In this document: piece after piece, positions 32,261 to 43,239 of the stretch
How the letters are laid out: every line of letters begins with the position of its first letter
Numbering within the stretch: the first letter of the stretch is position 1
NCBI GenBank assembly: GCA_010093685.1
Contig: MU006218.1
Coordinates: 1,800,933 to 1,864,932 of the forward strand
DNA length: 64,000 bases
DNA from: Ophiobolus disseminans
Taxonomy: Eukaryota; Ascomycota; Dothideomycetes; Pleosporales; Phaeosphaeriaceae
Direction of reading: 5' to 3'
Made by a program: the position numbers and the translations under genes
The notes under the pieces: generated by a model
Database searches by the model: none
The model's input: the letters and a program-made list of their open reading frames with translations, nothing else
Told to the model about the DNA's origin: nothing

Positions 32261-35200
32261 TCAGACCCTTGCCTGCACCTGCTGGAACCTCAACTCCTCC
32301 CCATTCACACTCGCCGCCAACTTCAGATCCCTCAAGCCAGCCGTTCCGTGCGGCAAACCCGGCATTGGCGGCGTGTCGTCGCTCATCTTTCTCCTTATTG
32401 ACGACGATGCAGTCAGCGCTAGAGAAGCTCGAGGCGAAGCAGGGAGTGGTGTGCTACTTCGCGGTGGTTGGCGACGATTCAAATGCACCATTGCTGCGTT
32501 TACGACAGATGCGGGGTTTTGCACGGTAGAAGGTGCCTGTGGAGTACCGAACTGGTTTTGAACGGGCAGAGGAGGGAGCGGAGCCTGGCGGTAGTGCAAC
32601 GAAATGTTCCTTTCGAGTGAAGGCGTCCGAGTGTCGACGCGAATTGCCAACGGTGCCGGGAGTGGCGGCGTGTTTCCTCTCACATGAAGCCCTTGAAACC
32701 TGCTGTTGGATGCTGAACTTGACGAATTGGCATGGCTTCTGGCTGTGAGCGACGGTGACGCGGCTGGAGCAGCAACACCTTGCTTTCCGTATGCGGCCAT
32801 GATGTCGTTGAAGTCGTAAGCTGCAGGTAGACGGCTTAGTCGCCGAATGTTCGACATGTTCGTGGTGATAAAGTTTGACATGCGTCTAAGCGCCACGCTC
32901 TGCTGTTGCGACTCAAAGGTACTTGGAGCTTGTGTGTTTTCGGCTGCGCGGGCGATGTGCATGTCAGCCAACCGCCGTGGCTGCCGCGGTTGGACACCAG
33001 CATTCGATTGCAAGATTTGCGGGTTCAATTGAAGCGTTTCTTGTGCACTGGAAAATATCTGCGCGAAATCCACGTTGATCCCTGGCCGCGCTTGTGAACC
33101 GGAAGAAAAGTTGCCGTGGCTGGACAGCGATAGCGACTTTGCCAGGACAAAGAAGGATCCGTCTACGACCTTGCGGCGAAGGTTTTGCCAACGTGTTCGT
33201 GCAGGATTGTTCTCGATCTCAGGGCGGTAAATCGATTCTTGCGACAAAGACGTATAATACGCCTCCAGTCGAGCGGCAATACGTTCGAGAATGGACAGGA
33301 GATACGATGCGAGTTTGAGCTGATGAGCTAATTAGCTGGCAGATACATGCATAAGTAAGAACTCACATACCTGTTTGACGCTGGTGGGCTCATCCATGGA
33401 GGCAATGAGATCAAAGGCATCCATGCCTTGTGCCGCCTCATCTCGGACCTGTTCCAGGAATGTCATATCCAACTCAGTGACTTGTTGTGCGAATTTCAGA
33501 ATACCATTCTCATGAAAGCGTGCAGTTTGAGCGTTATTGCTGACGAACTGGCCGACTTCTGAAATCTCACGCATAGCTTTGGCGGCATTGGCACCAGACT
33601 GCGTACGAGTGATTGTACCAATGATATCAGGAAGTCGTACATCGGGTGTGATGGCATTCGCCAAAGAGTATGAGATCTTGAGATAGATCTCCTGGAGTTT
33701 TGCCCCAAACAGTGTCGCAAATCCATTCTGCAGCAAGCGCGACTGGAACTGATAAAACTTCCGGACGCCGCCAATATTCAACATGCCTCCAGAGAACCAG
33801 ATCTTCGAATCTTCCAGAATGTTCGTTGTCTCGAAGGAAAGGGTCGTGAGAGATTCGATGTTGGTCCGAAGGTACTGATACCACATGTCATAGAGCTGAC
33901 TGAACTCTGGGCTTCCGTTTTGTGGCTTAGTGCCCAAGTGACCGATGAAATACTTGGAGAGTAATGACGAAACCTCCGGATTGGTATCGTGGGCCAACTC
34001 ATGGAATGTCTTCGTAGCATCGAGGCCTGCACTCGCTGCAACAATTAAAGTGCCGCCAGGATGCATCGGTAAGAAGTCGGTGACATCGTAAACACCACCA
34101 TGCACACCAATCCACATCCTCGAGCCTTTGCGATGTCCTGTATGTACAGCCAGCTTCGACATCGGGATGGTTGGCGTCGATGAGGAGATCGAACGAGGGC
34201 TCATAAAGATATCCAGCATGAACCGCCGCTCTGCAAAGGCGGTAGCCAAAAGGGCGTCGGCTGTGGAATGGGTCGACGCCTGGTACTTGTAGATAGCCTG
34301 GCGAATGCCAGACATGACAGTTTCATATACCGACACTGAGCCGCAGATGTACAAATGACCTCCAAGGCCACCTTGGCTCTTCGACATGACCAGCTCTGAT
34401 ACGAGGCGGCCTTGGTCAATGATAGTGGTGTCGATGTACCGAGGCTCCATTTCTTGTTCGATCATTTCCTGCATGAAAGAATCAAAGACCAAGCCCCTGC
34501 GGTCCCTTGAGAAAGCCGTATGTAGCTCGAGCGAGCCATGTTGGACAAGACCACGCAATTCAGCCTCATGAACGAGCTTCTCCCGCGATTGCACGCCGAG
34601 AAATAGAATGTTTCGCCCAATGCCTGACTGAATGCGCTTCTGCCAAAAGCCTCGAAATGGGGCAATGCCCGAGCCACCTGCAAACATGGCCACGGGTACT
34701 GTGGTTGAAGATGGTAGTTGAAACTGAATGGGCCTCGATACTCCAATAAACACAGCATCATCATTCGTGGTGTCGCACGGGTATTCCATGGTGTCTGGTG
34801 CTGGATTTAAGAAGCTACTGGACACTCCGTACAGTGGCAAGGACGGCTGCACACCCTCGAAGATAGTGTCACGAGCGGTCTCCGTTCGCGACACTGTAAG
34901 ATCGATCATGCTTGGAAGGAGTTCGGTTGAGGAGTTGCTGATAGAGTAGGTACGGGGTACTTCCAGATTAATGAGCTTCGGTAGCCAGGCGAGGTTAGTC
35001 AGGTCGAAAGCGCGATCCCAGACATCCTGCGGCGCTTCTGAGATGGCAAGCTGTAGTAAATCTCCAAGGCTACCTTTGACCGGCCACTCTTGTGATGAGA
35101 GGATCTTGAGTGTACTTCGCGAGGATGCTCGGAGGATCTGGTTGACTGACTGCACGATGTCCTTGGTCAAGGGGGCGAGATGGCCCCTTTTCAGTATGTC

Positions 35201-37210
35201 CTTTACAGTTAAACCCGTGCTCGGTCGTTTAGACACCAGTTCCGTGTGCTTGGAGAACCGGGCCCAAACCGAATTTTGCTCAACGGGCACAACTGCATCC
35301 ATCATTTGGTCTAAGCCAAGCGCAGCTATGACCTTTGCGACCTCGTGAGAAGCATTGACTGGCATGACAGCGAGTCGATCACCAGGCTGGAAAGTAATGC
35401 CAGTGTTTGACAGGTCAAAGGTAACCATGCCGGTAGATCGGGAGGAGTCGGAATCAATGATCTGTCGATCCAAAATTCTGGCCTGGAACCGGCATTCTTC
35501 GAAGCTGCCTCGCATCTGCTGTGGCTCGACCTTGACTTCGCCTCGATATGGGCTCAGCCTTTCCTTCATGGAATCGGATAAGGTATGATGTACTTCCTCC
35601 CACGGACGTCCATCGGAGTCGCCAGCGCCCGCATTGCCGTTGGTCTCTGCGCGCCCTGTCTTGGCCACAACTTCCAGAAAGCCGTAGACCTTGTAACGGT
35701 GAGTGCCCATGAAACCTCGCTCGCCGGCATAGGATTCAATGATGCCTTCCAAAACACCTTCAAGACGAGTATCACCACTCGCTTTGACAAACTCTGGTAT
35801 ACGGTAGTGGTGTTCGATCGCTGCTATAAATGCTCGGATGTTGAGTGGTAACCATCTCCGGAGGTGAACGGCTTCGATACCCAGGAAAGAAGCGTACTTT
35901 GTTCGGCCGATGAAGGCATCCATGAGAAGGAACAAAGGAAGAGCAAGTCCGGATAGAGCGGGTACACGCTTGGATAGAGGCGCTGAGAATTTTGCGTACC
36001 GTTGACCCCATTCGACCGGATTCGCAAATTGCTCACCAGCGCTTGGATTAACGCTGATCTTGTGGAAAACGTAGGGCAACTGGTCAACCAATTCTTTGAG
36101 AGCAATCATCTCCCGTAGCAGAACTTCTGAATCTCGGTTCATGACAGCTTCTTGACATCGCGTGACGACTTCTATTCCAGATTGGAAGCAGCCGTGTACT
36201 TCTGCCATGCACTGCAGAAACATCGCTTCACCGCGATCGTTGAAAACCTAACCAGATTAGTATATACATGTATGAGAGCTGTGCGTACATACCGGCCACC
36301 GTAAATCCATATTCTCCGTCCGGACCACATACGGTTGGACACTTGTGGGATCGCGCAGTTTGTAGTTGTAGATCGAAACGTCGAATTGGGTCAAGTGCGG
36401 AAGAGCGCGTCCCATGCGGGTGCACACCTGGCGTAGTGGAATAGCGATGTTTCTCGGTATGCCTCTTGTCTCTTCTTCCTCATCATCGTCGCCATGGATG
36501 TTCTTGAAAGCAGATTGAGGCGCAACCACACTGACACCCTCACTGCCATCGTTGACCTCCTCGTATCGGTACACACTCGCTAGTATGCCTAGACAGACTG
36601 TTGCTGCCCATAGTGCTCGATCAGGGATAACGTCTGAAGTGCCGTAGACTAGCGGGAGGGCCAGAATTGAATTGCGCATATTTCCACGCGCAACAACGCC
36701 CGGCATACGTTCGCAGAGGTCTGACCACACACGCCCCGGCGATGCTCGAAGAGCGACTGGCGAGTCTGATGGGTCTGGCGGCAGGAAACCGAACTCTGAA
36801 CTCAGATATCCGTCCTTCCATCCTGTCTTCGGGCCGATCTCTTCCGCTCTTGTGAGCACTCTTCTTGCTGGGGCTCCGAGAGCAAACGCTAACAAGTCAT
36901 CGTCTTCTGGTTGCAGAACATCTGCGTTCTTGAGTCCGTTCGTGACCGAACGTGCTGGTGCTTGTGGCATGAGCACCTCATTGAGGGCCTTACGCTCTTT
37001 TTCGTGGAGGATACTTGGATCTCCATGGCTCTATTCATGTTATAATATGGTCTCGGTAGCAGAGATCGAGGCAATACTCACGTCGGTGTACACACTAGGA
37101 GCTCCAAGGTTGGGTTGGAATGCTGCAAAGGCACAGCCGCGTGGACCCACACGGCCAGATGGACAAACAGATCCACTTCGACCACTGATGGGGCATGCTT
37201 GTCTTGACAT
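32261..37210 (-). CDS. IDO/PrnB-like heme domain - FAD/NADPH reductase - cytochrome b5 fusion, 1600 aa
   Basis: Exons 37082-37210, 36293-37030, 33371-36247 and 32261-33319 close to 1600 residues. Residues about 1-520 resemble the indoleamine-2,3-dioxygenase superfamily, closest in my reading to the PrnB-like (DUF1864) group: GFLEVVAKTGRAETNG is preceded by GTHRYK, whose His (about 472) is a candidate heme ligand. Residues about 540-960 are a P450-reductase-type module: RTYSIS (about 721, FAD), GGSGIAPFR (about 813, NADPH) and HLYICGS. No flavodoxin FMN domain is present. Cytochrome b5 follows with HPGG (about 1018) and FHELAH (about 1038), the two axial histidines. The last 350 residues are Ser/Pro-rich and disordered apart from an initial helix. 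Electrons could pass NADPH to FAD to b5 to the heme domain within one chain; substrate unknown. Confidence 0.8.
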
Positions 37211-38371
37211 TATGGTCCTTGTTGTTGCTGTTGAATTATGACTAGTATAAGACTCGCGACCGGCGCCGATTAGTTAAGAAGTTGATGGCACTGGGCCGAA
37301 AGAAAGTAAACACTCAAGGCTGAACAACTGAAGGACGACAGGGATGAATTGTGAGAACCTGAGGTCTGAAGAGTTCTTATCCCAACGATCGGAATCGAGG
37401 TGGCGCTCGCCTGTACGTTACAGTCTGGGCCCACGTGCCGTCGGGGATCAGGAGTAGTAACTGGGGCTACCTGTAAGTTGTCGTCCTGACATCCCCCTTC
37501 GATTCATTCGTGCACGCCATTTCCAGGCCACGATTGGTCAAGCTTGCGCGTCCTGGGCCAGCCTCGCGGGTTCCTGTCATTGCGTGTCAGACCAAAAGCC
37601 AGGAAATGCCGACTTGACTTGCTAGTGTCAGTAAGAAAGCCGTTACGCCACAGAGCGCTAACTTGATACAGCGCATGCTCATACAGCCAAGAAGGAGTCT
37701 CGTTGTGACAACGGCACGAACCGCTTGTGCAGTGGGAATAGCGCTTTCAAAATAGTTCTTTGGCCAATGGTCTGGCCAGCATGATCGGAGGTATACTTCT
37801 TGAGCCTCAGGCTGAGACACCAGCAGGTTGGGGTACCAACTCTAGTCTGAAATCGGCCTGAAACAAGGATCCCGCCCAGTTGTTCGTCGCCAAGTGCCGA
37901 GGAGCTTCACAGTCGTCGGAGACGTCTTCGTGCTTCGATCCTTCATTCCATGCCACTGTCATGCTACTGGCTGGGTGTGTGATGCATTGCATCGGTCGAA
38001 TTGCTGAGTGGTTGATCGCGCAAGGCGATTGGGGGCGATGTTTGATGGGATGCATATGATTCAATTGGCATTGCGAGTAAGAGAACGCGCGTCAATTGCG
38101 CAGAGCGGCATAGTATGTGAATGCGATGTTAGAGACAAGATGTGGTGTTGAGAGTCGAAGCTTAACGTGATGCAGGAGAGTGGCGACATGGGTCGATCTT
38201 GCCTTTTTGCGGGATTGCTAGCAGTCTAGCTAGTGCCTCCTACTGAAGCTGTCTTTCAGTCTCGAAACCAACACTCACGAGATGTTTCGCACAAAACGTA
38301 GTCGCAATTGATAACATTAAGTGATATAGCTGATCCATCATGCAAGAATTGCGTCTTCATCCCGCTGCAGC
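37211..38371. other. intergenic, no gene supported
   Basis: 1.16 kb containing the promoter of the fusion gene and the 3' flank of the membrane-protein gene. Short open frames here show no domain features. Confidence 0.5.
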
Positions 38372-38903
38372 TTACATCTTCTTGTCTGCCGGCCACTTGT
38401 CCGTGCGCTTCTCATCCACACGCATCTCATCGAATTTATAGACGACAACCTCCTTCTCGTCCAAGCCCCCGGGTTTATACACGGGCGTAGGTGCCTCTAG
38501 CATGGCCACAGAGGAGCGTGGCGAATAGTACTCGGGCGCTTCCGGCATCGCAACCATTGAACGACTCTTCGCGTGCCGCCTTCGTCGCATCCAGTACAGC
38601 ACTCCTACAACGGTGGTGACGAGAGCAAGTCCACCTACTACTCCACCCACGATTGCACCGACGTTGATCGTGTTGGGAGTCGGGTACACGATTGCAGGCC
38701 CCGAAGTATATACAGGGTATCTACGGCCTAGATGGTGTTAGTTGAATCGACAAATTGTAGCAACAGTACGCACTGGTCGGCTCGATGTAGAGTGAAGGAT
38801 TCATAATGGTTTGGACGACAAGAGACGGCGTCACAAGACTTTCGACGAAAGGAGACGGTGTCACCATGATGGCGCTTGGGGTAGCGGTCACTACGGTGGA
38901 CAT
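38372..38903 (-). CDS. single-pass membrane protein with Thr/Pro-rich ectodomain
   Basis: Exons 38774-38903 and 38372-38727 give 161 residues. The first 65 residues are Thr/Ser/Pro-rich without a cleavable signal, followed by one membrane helix (VGAIVGGVVGGLALVTTVVG) and a stop-transfer cluster RRRRH. The cytoplasmic tail is about 70 residues and charged. GxxxG-type glycine spacing in the helix suggests dimerisation. The layout resembles small fungal wall-sensor or mucin-like proteins, but the ectodomain is short. Function unknown. Confidence 0.6.
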
Positions 38904-39795
38904 GATGAACTGCGGAGGGAAGTTTACACAGAATTTGGATAAAGCGCGATAGACTTGAATTGTTGTCGCGCTTCAAAAGACCTTCGGATGAGGTTGACCA
39001 TCCAAGATGGCTGTTCTACCCCTCTAAGTATACGCGACACCACTACGGCCCCGAGTTCGTATTACGCGTCCGCTTTAGCAGGCATGCATCGCCATTGGGC
39101 CGTTTTCGTACCAAGTGCCAGAAGGGGCGGGAGGATGCGTATATGCATAGGCTAGCAAGTTCAATGGTCTAGCATAACCTGATCGTCATGAGTGTCATGA
39201 CACTTTCGGATTAAGACAATACCAAAATAGTCGTTTGTTGAGCATATCTCCTCACCACCTTGGAAATCGCGACTAGCTCTGGCCTCGTCATCGTATCTAC
39301 TTACACCGAGTTTCACCATCGATATCCGCAGATTACATCACGTACATGTCGCAATCGATCCGCCATGCTGCGTGGAACAATAGATCGTGCTTTTGGTACA
39401 GCAAAGACTTTCACTGGGCTCACGCGTAACCTGTGCACTCAAAAACTCTACTGTCGCCGTTATGGGTGATCATTGCACTGGAGATATTCAGTCAACACAA
39501 ACGTCGCAGCGCTTGTTGTTCCATGGATCGAGATGGCTGATCGAGTTGCAGGTACCAAGGCACAGTAGGAAAGCTCAGTGTTCTCCTCTTCACTCAGTGT
39601 TCTCCTCTTCACTCAATGCTCCTTCCGTTTACCTGCGCTTGCCGTTTTGCAGCTTCCTCACGCGGGTAATTCCGAGGACTCTGTTTATATCCTCGCCCTC
39701 ACCTTTCCCTACTTATTCATTTACCGTGCTAAGCTCTCTACTATCTAAGATTTGCGAAACATCAAACTCAGAACATAAATCATCTTCATTCCAAC
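38904..39795. promoter_or_regulatory. divergent intergenic region with a 19-bp tandem repeat
   Basis: 892 bases between the membrane-protein gene and the cysteine-rich secreted-protein gene, whose starts diverge. A 19-base unit is repeated at 39576-39613; the rest shows no recognised motif. Confidence 0.45.
39576..39613 (+). repeat. 19-bp tandem duplication in promoter
   Basis: CAGTGTTCTCCTCTTCACT occurs twice with no spacer, about 180 bases upstream of the start codon of the secreted protein. The two copies are identical, which points to a recent duplication. Confidence 0.8.
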
Positions 39796-40554
39796 ATGCA
39801 GTTACAGTCCCTCCTCCTCACGCTTGCCAGCCTTCTGGCTCTAGCCAGCGCGACTGCCAATGTCGCCGCGCCCGCACCTCAGCAGACCGACCATGTTGCA
39901 ATCACTGCTCCGGCTGCCAGATTGTTCGAGACCATCAGCATCCTCGATGACACCAACTCACGTGCAGCGCTCGACCCGCCGGATCTCTCCTTCGCACCCA
40001 TCAATTCGTGTCTGATTTGCCACGCTGCGATCAACACGTGCGTGGGCAAATGCGGTGGAAGTAGATCTTGTCAAAAGGACTGCAGGTGTGACCTCAAAGT
40101 CGACAACGCCATGTGTACTATATGCGAGTCTATCACTTGCCGCCCTGCTCCTGGTGGCGCGAACATCCAAGACCGCTCCGAGGATATCGAAGCCACCAAA
40201 GCCGCTCAAGATACAGGAACGTCCAGCGGCAGTGTCGACAAGCGTGTCCCGCCGTCTATCAACCAGTGCGCCATGTGTATCTACAGCATCAACACCTGCA
40301 AGAAGAAATGCGCTACGCCGGACAATTGTGACGATGCTTGCCGGTGCTGGAATGCAATGCACAATCGCATGTGCAGCGCCTGCAAAATACCATGCTCATG
40401 CGGACACTCTTGCCCACGCCTTGCGCGTCGACAGCGCCACATTTTCAGCACCGCAGACGCGCTCAACACCCGCGCTATACCCATCGAACTTCTCGACGAC
40501 CCGAACGCGAAGATCAAGGATAGCAAAGATGTACCCCGTGAAGGTGGCGTGTAA
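39796..40554 (+). CDS. secreted cysteine-rich protein with two repeated modules
   Basis: A single exon encodes 252 residues. A signal peptide (LLLTLASLLALASA) is followed by two homologous modules at about residues 73-115 and 154-198. Each has the pattern INxC-x2-C...INTC-x3-C...C-x3-CRC...MC-x2-C...C, so they arose by internal duplication. Between them lies a dibasic SVDKR site that could be cut by a Kex2-type protease, releasing two peptides. A CSCGHSCP motif and a second basic stretch (LARRQR) follow. Cysteine content, signal peptide and processing site fit an apoplastic effector or antimicrobial-like protein; that role is inferred. Confidence 0.7.
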   Translation: MQLQSLLLTLASLLALASATANVAAPAPQQTDHVAITAPAARLFETISILDDTNSRAALDPPDLSFAPINSCLICHAAINTCVGKCGGSRSCQKDCRCDLKVDNAMCTICESITCRPAPGGANIQDRSEDIEATKAAQDTGTSSGSVDKRVPPSINQCAMCIYSINTCKKKCATPDNCDDACRCWNAMHNRMCSACKIPCSCGHSCPRLARRQRHIFSTADALNTRAIPIELLDDPNAKIKDSKDVPREGGV

Positions 40555-41526
40555 CTGCGGACACAGCTGCCCAGTGCGCCGAATTATGTTCGTTGAAGGT
40601 CTGGTTGCGAGGGAGATGTTTGACTCGGCGTGATGGGTGCGGAAAGGAATCGAGGTTATGTGACTGAAAATGGGGATGCTAGAAACGATGTGGTAGTCCG
40701 ACTGGCTCAACAAGCCTGGAATCGAAAGCCTATGAATGAATGAACTGTGACGCGATTTGTATATGATTCATGTCTACTTCCTTTTCCTTTACCTTTTAAG
40801 ACTTTAAACAAACTCCCCGTTCACCCGCACTCAACCCCCTCGTCCTCCCCGCAAGCCCAAGCTCGACATCTCCACCACCCCAAGGCCTGTCATAACGCAG
40901 GTCTTCCCAACATACAGAAAGATCAATAGGCCGGGCTATTCGGAATCGAAAAGCGAACCGCATGCTGTTCGTGGATATTCCCCTTTTCCCGCGTATGATT
41001 CGTCTCATATCGAATGAATATTTTAAAACCCCCTTCCCTAACAAAGTGTGAACATCACGACTGCGAAACATCGCGGGCAAATACCACAGCTTCTACCTAC
41101 CCATCACCACAGTCTCCCGATACACCAGTATTGACACATACGTGTGAAACCATTTCGCTCTTACTTTTCCCATCTCCACCAGCCTCAACAATTACTCTGC
41201 ATCGCCCCTCGGCACGTCAACACCTATATTAACTTCTTCCGCTGTGTTTCTTTGACTCATGCTTCACTACGACTCACTATTTCACGCATGGTTTCCGCTG
41301 AGATACTGTAAAGACCTTTTCGTCTCCCTCCGCCACAACAATGATACGAGATATTCACAGTCCATAAGCACACATCTAAGATAAAATTTGTGTTTTCGAA
41401 TTCGCAACAAAGAGTGGGTATCACATGAAAAAGAAAATATACATCCTCCACCTCCACCGTCCATCGTCACTGCGCAGTGAACCGTCCAGCAAGCATAGTG
41501 TCAAGTATTCGAGAAAAAAAAAAGAA
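40555..41526. other. intergenic between convergent genes
   Basis: 0.97 kb between the secreted-protein stop and the methyltransferase stop. Apart from an out-of-frame coding-like patch at about 40530-40633 (see findings) it is pyrimidine-rich and holds nothing recognised. Confidence 0.5.
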
Positions 41527-42756
41527 TCATAGAGGTTTCCGACCATACACAACTGTACCCGGGAGGTAAGCGTGTGTTTTGTAGCTCTTGAGTTCCTTGC
41601 GCATCTGTGCGAGGTGGACTTGTGCGCGTGCGACGGACCACTACTGCACATTAGCATCTGCACCAAAAGTCCTTTGGATCTGAACTTACACCTCCCACCT
41701 GCGTGAGCAGTCTCAACATGAACCCCTCCACACCGTCCATGAGCCGCAGTTGATTCCAGCGGCCGATGGTCTTGGCGTTTTCGTCCTTGGGCCAGCCATT
41801 CATGGGCCACTTGTACGTGACTTCGACGACGTCCACGAATCCCGCTTTGCGCATGCGCGCGGCGCTTTCTTCCCAGATGGTGAAGCTCTTCCCGAACTTC
41901 TGCCCCATCTCGACGACGACGTTACCCCACGTGTGGTAGAAGTGGTCCTTGTCCATGGTGTCGTCGTCGGCAATGGGCTGCACACTATGTTCGACGATCT
42001 CAACGTATCCGCCGGGCTTGCAGTGCGTGTATGCCTGCTGGAAAAAGAAGTCCCAGTCGGGTATGCAACCGAATAGCTCGCGGATGTGGATGAAGTCGAA
42101 GTGGTTGGCGGGGAAGGTCCATTCGAGGGTGACGTCGTCGATCTCGAAGGTGCAGTTGGGGGGCACCCATTCGGGCTGGATGGGCGAGAGGTCGGTGCCC
42201 GTGACTTGGGCGGACGGGTATGTGTCGGCCATGTCCTGTGTAGGTGTCAGCATGCCGTCGTTTGCTATGCTTCCAGTCGGCGTACGATTGCCCATATCCC
42301 CGTGCCCGTCCCGACGTCAAGTACCGTCTGCGGCGCGACAATCGGCGCGAGATGCAGCTTCTGGTCCAGCGTCAGGAGGTACATGTGGTGCGCAAAGTCG
42401 AGTATCTCCTTGGCCAGCTCGTCGTTGGGGCCCCAGTATGCGCCGTCGCGGTAGGCGTGGTACTGGCGGCCATTTTCTATGCGGTGCGCGAGGATGGAGG
42501 ATGCGAGGGTGTCAGTCTCGTCGCCCAGCAGACTGCCGCTGTCGAAGCCGGAATCCGACGCGGCGCCATCGCCTTCCTCCTCGGTGACGGTTCCCTCAGG
42601 ATCTGGCGGGGCGTGGGTGACGGCGGGAAGTGGCGCATGTGGCTGCCATGAGTCCGGGGCGTCCTGCAAGTGGACTGCGCTATCTTGTGCGAGGGCGTAG
42701 AGTAACCTGGGCTCGTCGAGGGCCTTTTGCGGCGACGACGACGACGGAGATGCCAT
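41527..42756 (-). CDS. LaeA/UMTA-like SAM-dependent methyltransferase
   Basis: Exons 42286-42756 (an adjacent ATG starts at 42759), 41690-42235 and 41527-41640 give about 376 residues. The first 95 residues are disordered and acidic. SAM-binding motif I reads LDVGTGTGIWAI and is followed across the first intron by DMADTYPSAQVTGTDLSP, the acidic loop that binds the ribose, then WTFPANHFDFIHIRELFG and GGYVEIVEH. This is the fungal UMTA/LaeA family, which includes the global secondary-metabolism regulator LaeA and many paralogues that methylate small molecules. It is divergent from an FAD monooxygenase, so a tailoring role is possible. It is probably a paralogue and not LaeA itself; I cannot decide from sequence alone. 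Confidence 0.85.
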
Positions 42757-43239
42757 CATCTGTGTAGGTGAAGAAGGCAGACATCAGCGACGGTCACGAC
42801 TTCATATTACGAGGCCAAGGGGTGCCCGGTCCGGTGGCCAGGTACCGATAGCCCTTTCTCACACCCTTTTGTCGTGTGGGCGGGCAGCCTCTCAGTGGCC
42901 TGCACCGCACCCGCGGATAATAACCTGCCGCATGCTCGCCACTCTACGACGATCCGGTGCATACTCCGATTGCGTGCGATTCACGCAAACGAGTGTTTCA
43001 TTTGGCAACATGCGATGACAGACACGTGAAGCCGTTTGTTGGCCTGGGGGTTGTCGGGGTAAGCGAAGCGGGCTGCTATGAGCGCTGCACATACGTGATA
43101 GGCAGTCTCGTTGTTGGCTAAGCACCTTCCATTTCGAGGCTGTCTTGACATGACAGAACTCCAGCTCTCTGCTCATACACCGTGGAACACTGGCAGACGT
43201 GTCGCAGTTGTTCCTGAGCGCCATCGCACAAAGACTGAC
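42757..43239. promoter_or_regulatory. bidirectional promoter of methyltransferase and monooxygenase
   Basis: The divergent starts are about 480 bases apart. No palindrome as strong as the one in the 10-kb promoter was seen. Confidence 0.45.

Noticed and set aside
31722..33247. Separate 328-codon gene at 32261-33247
   Set aside because: It lacks an ATG and joins in frame, through a 51-nt intron, to the cytochrome b5 fusion gene.
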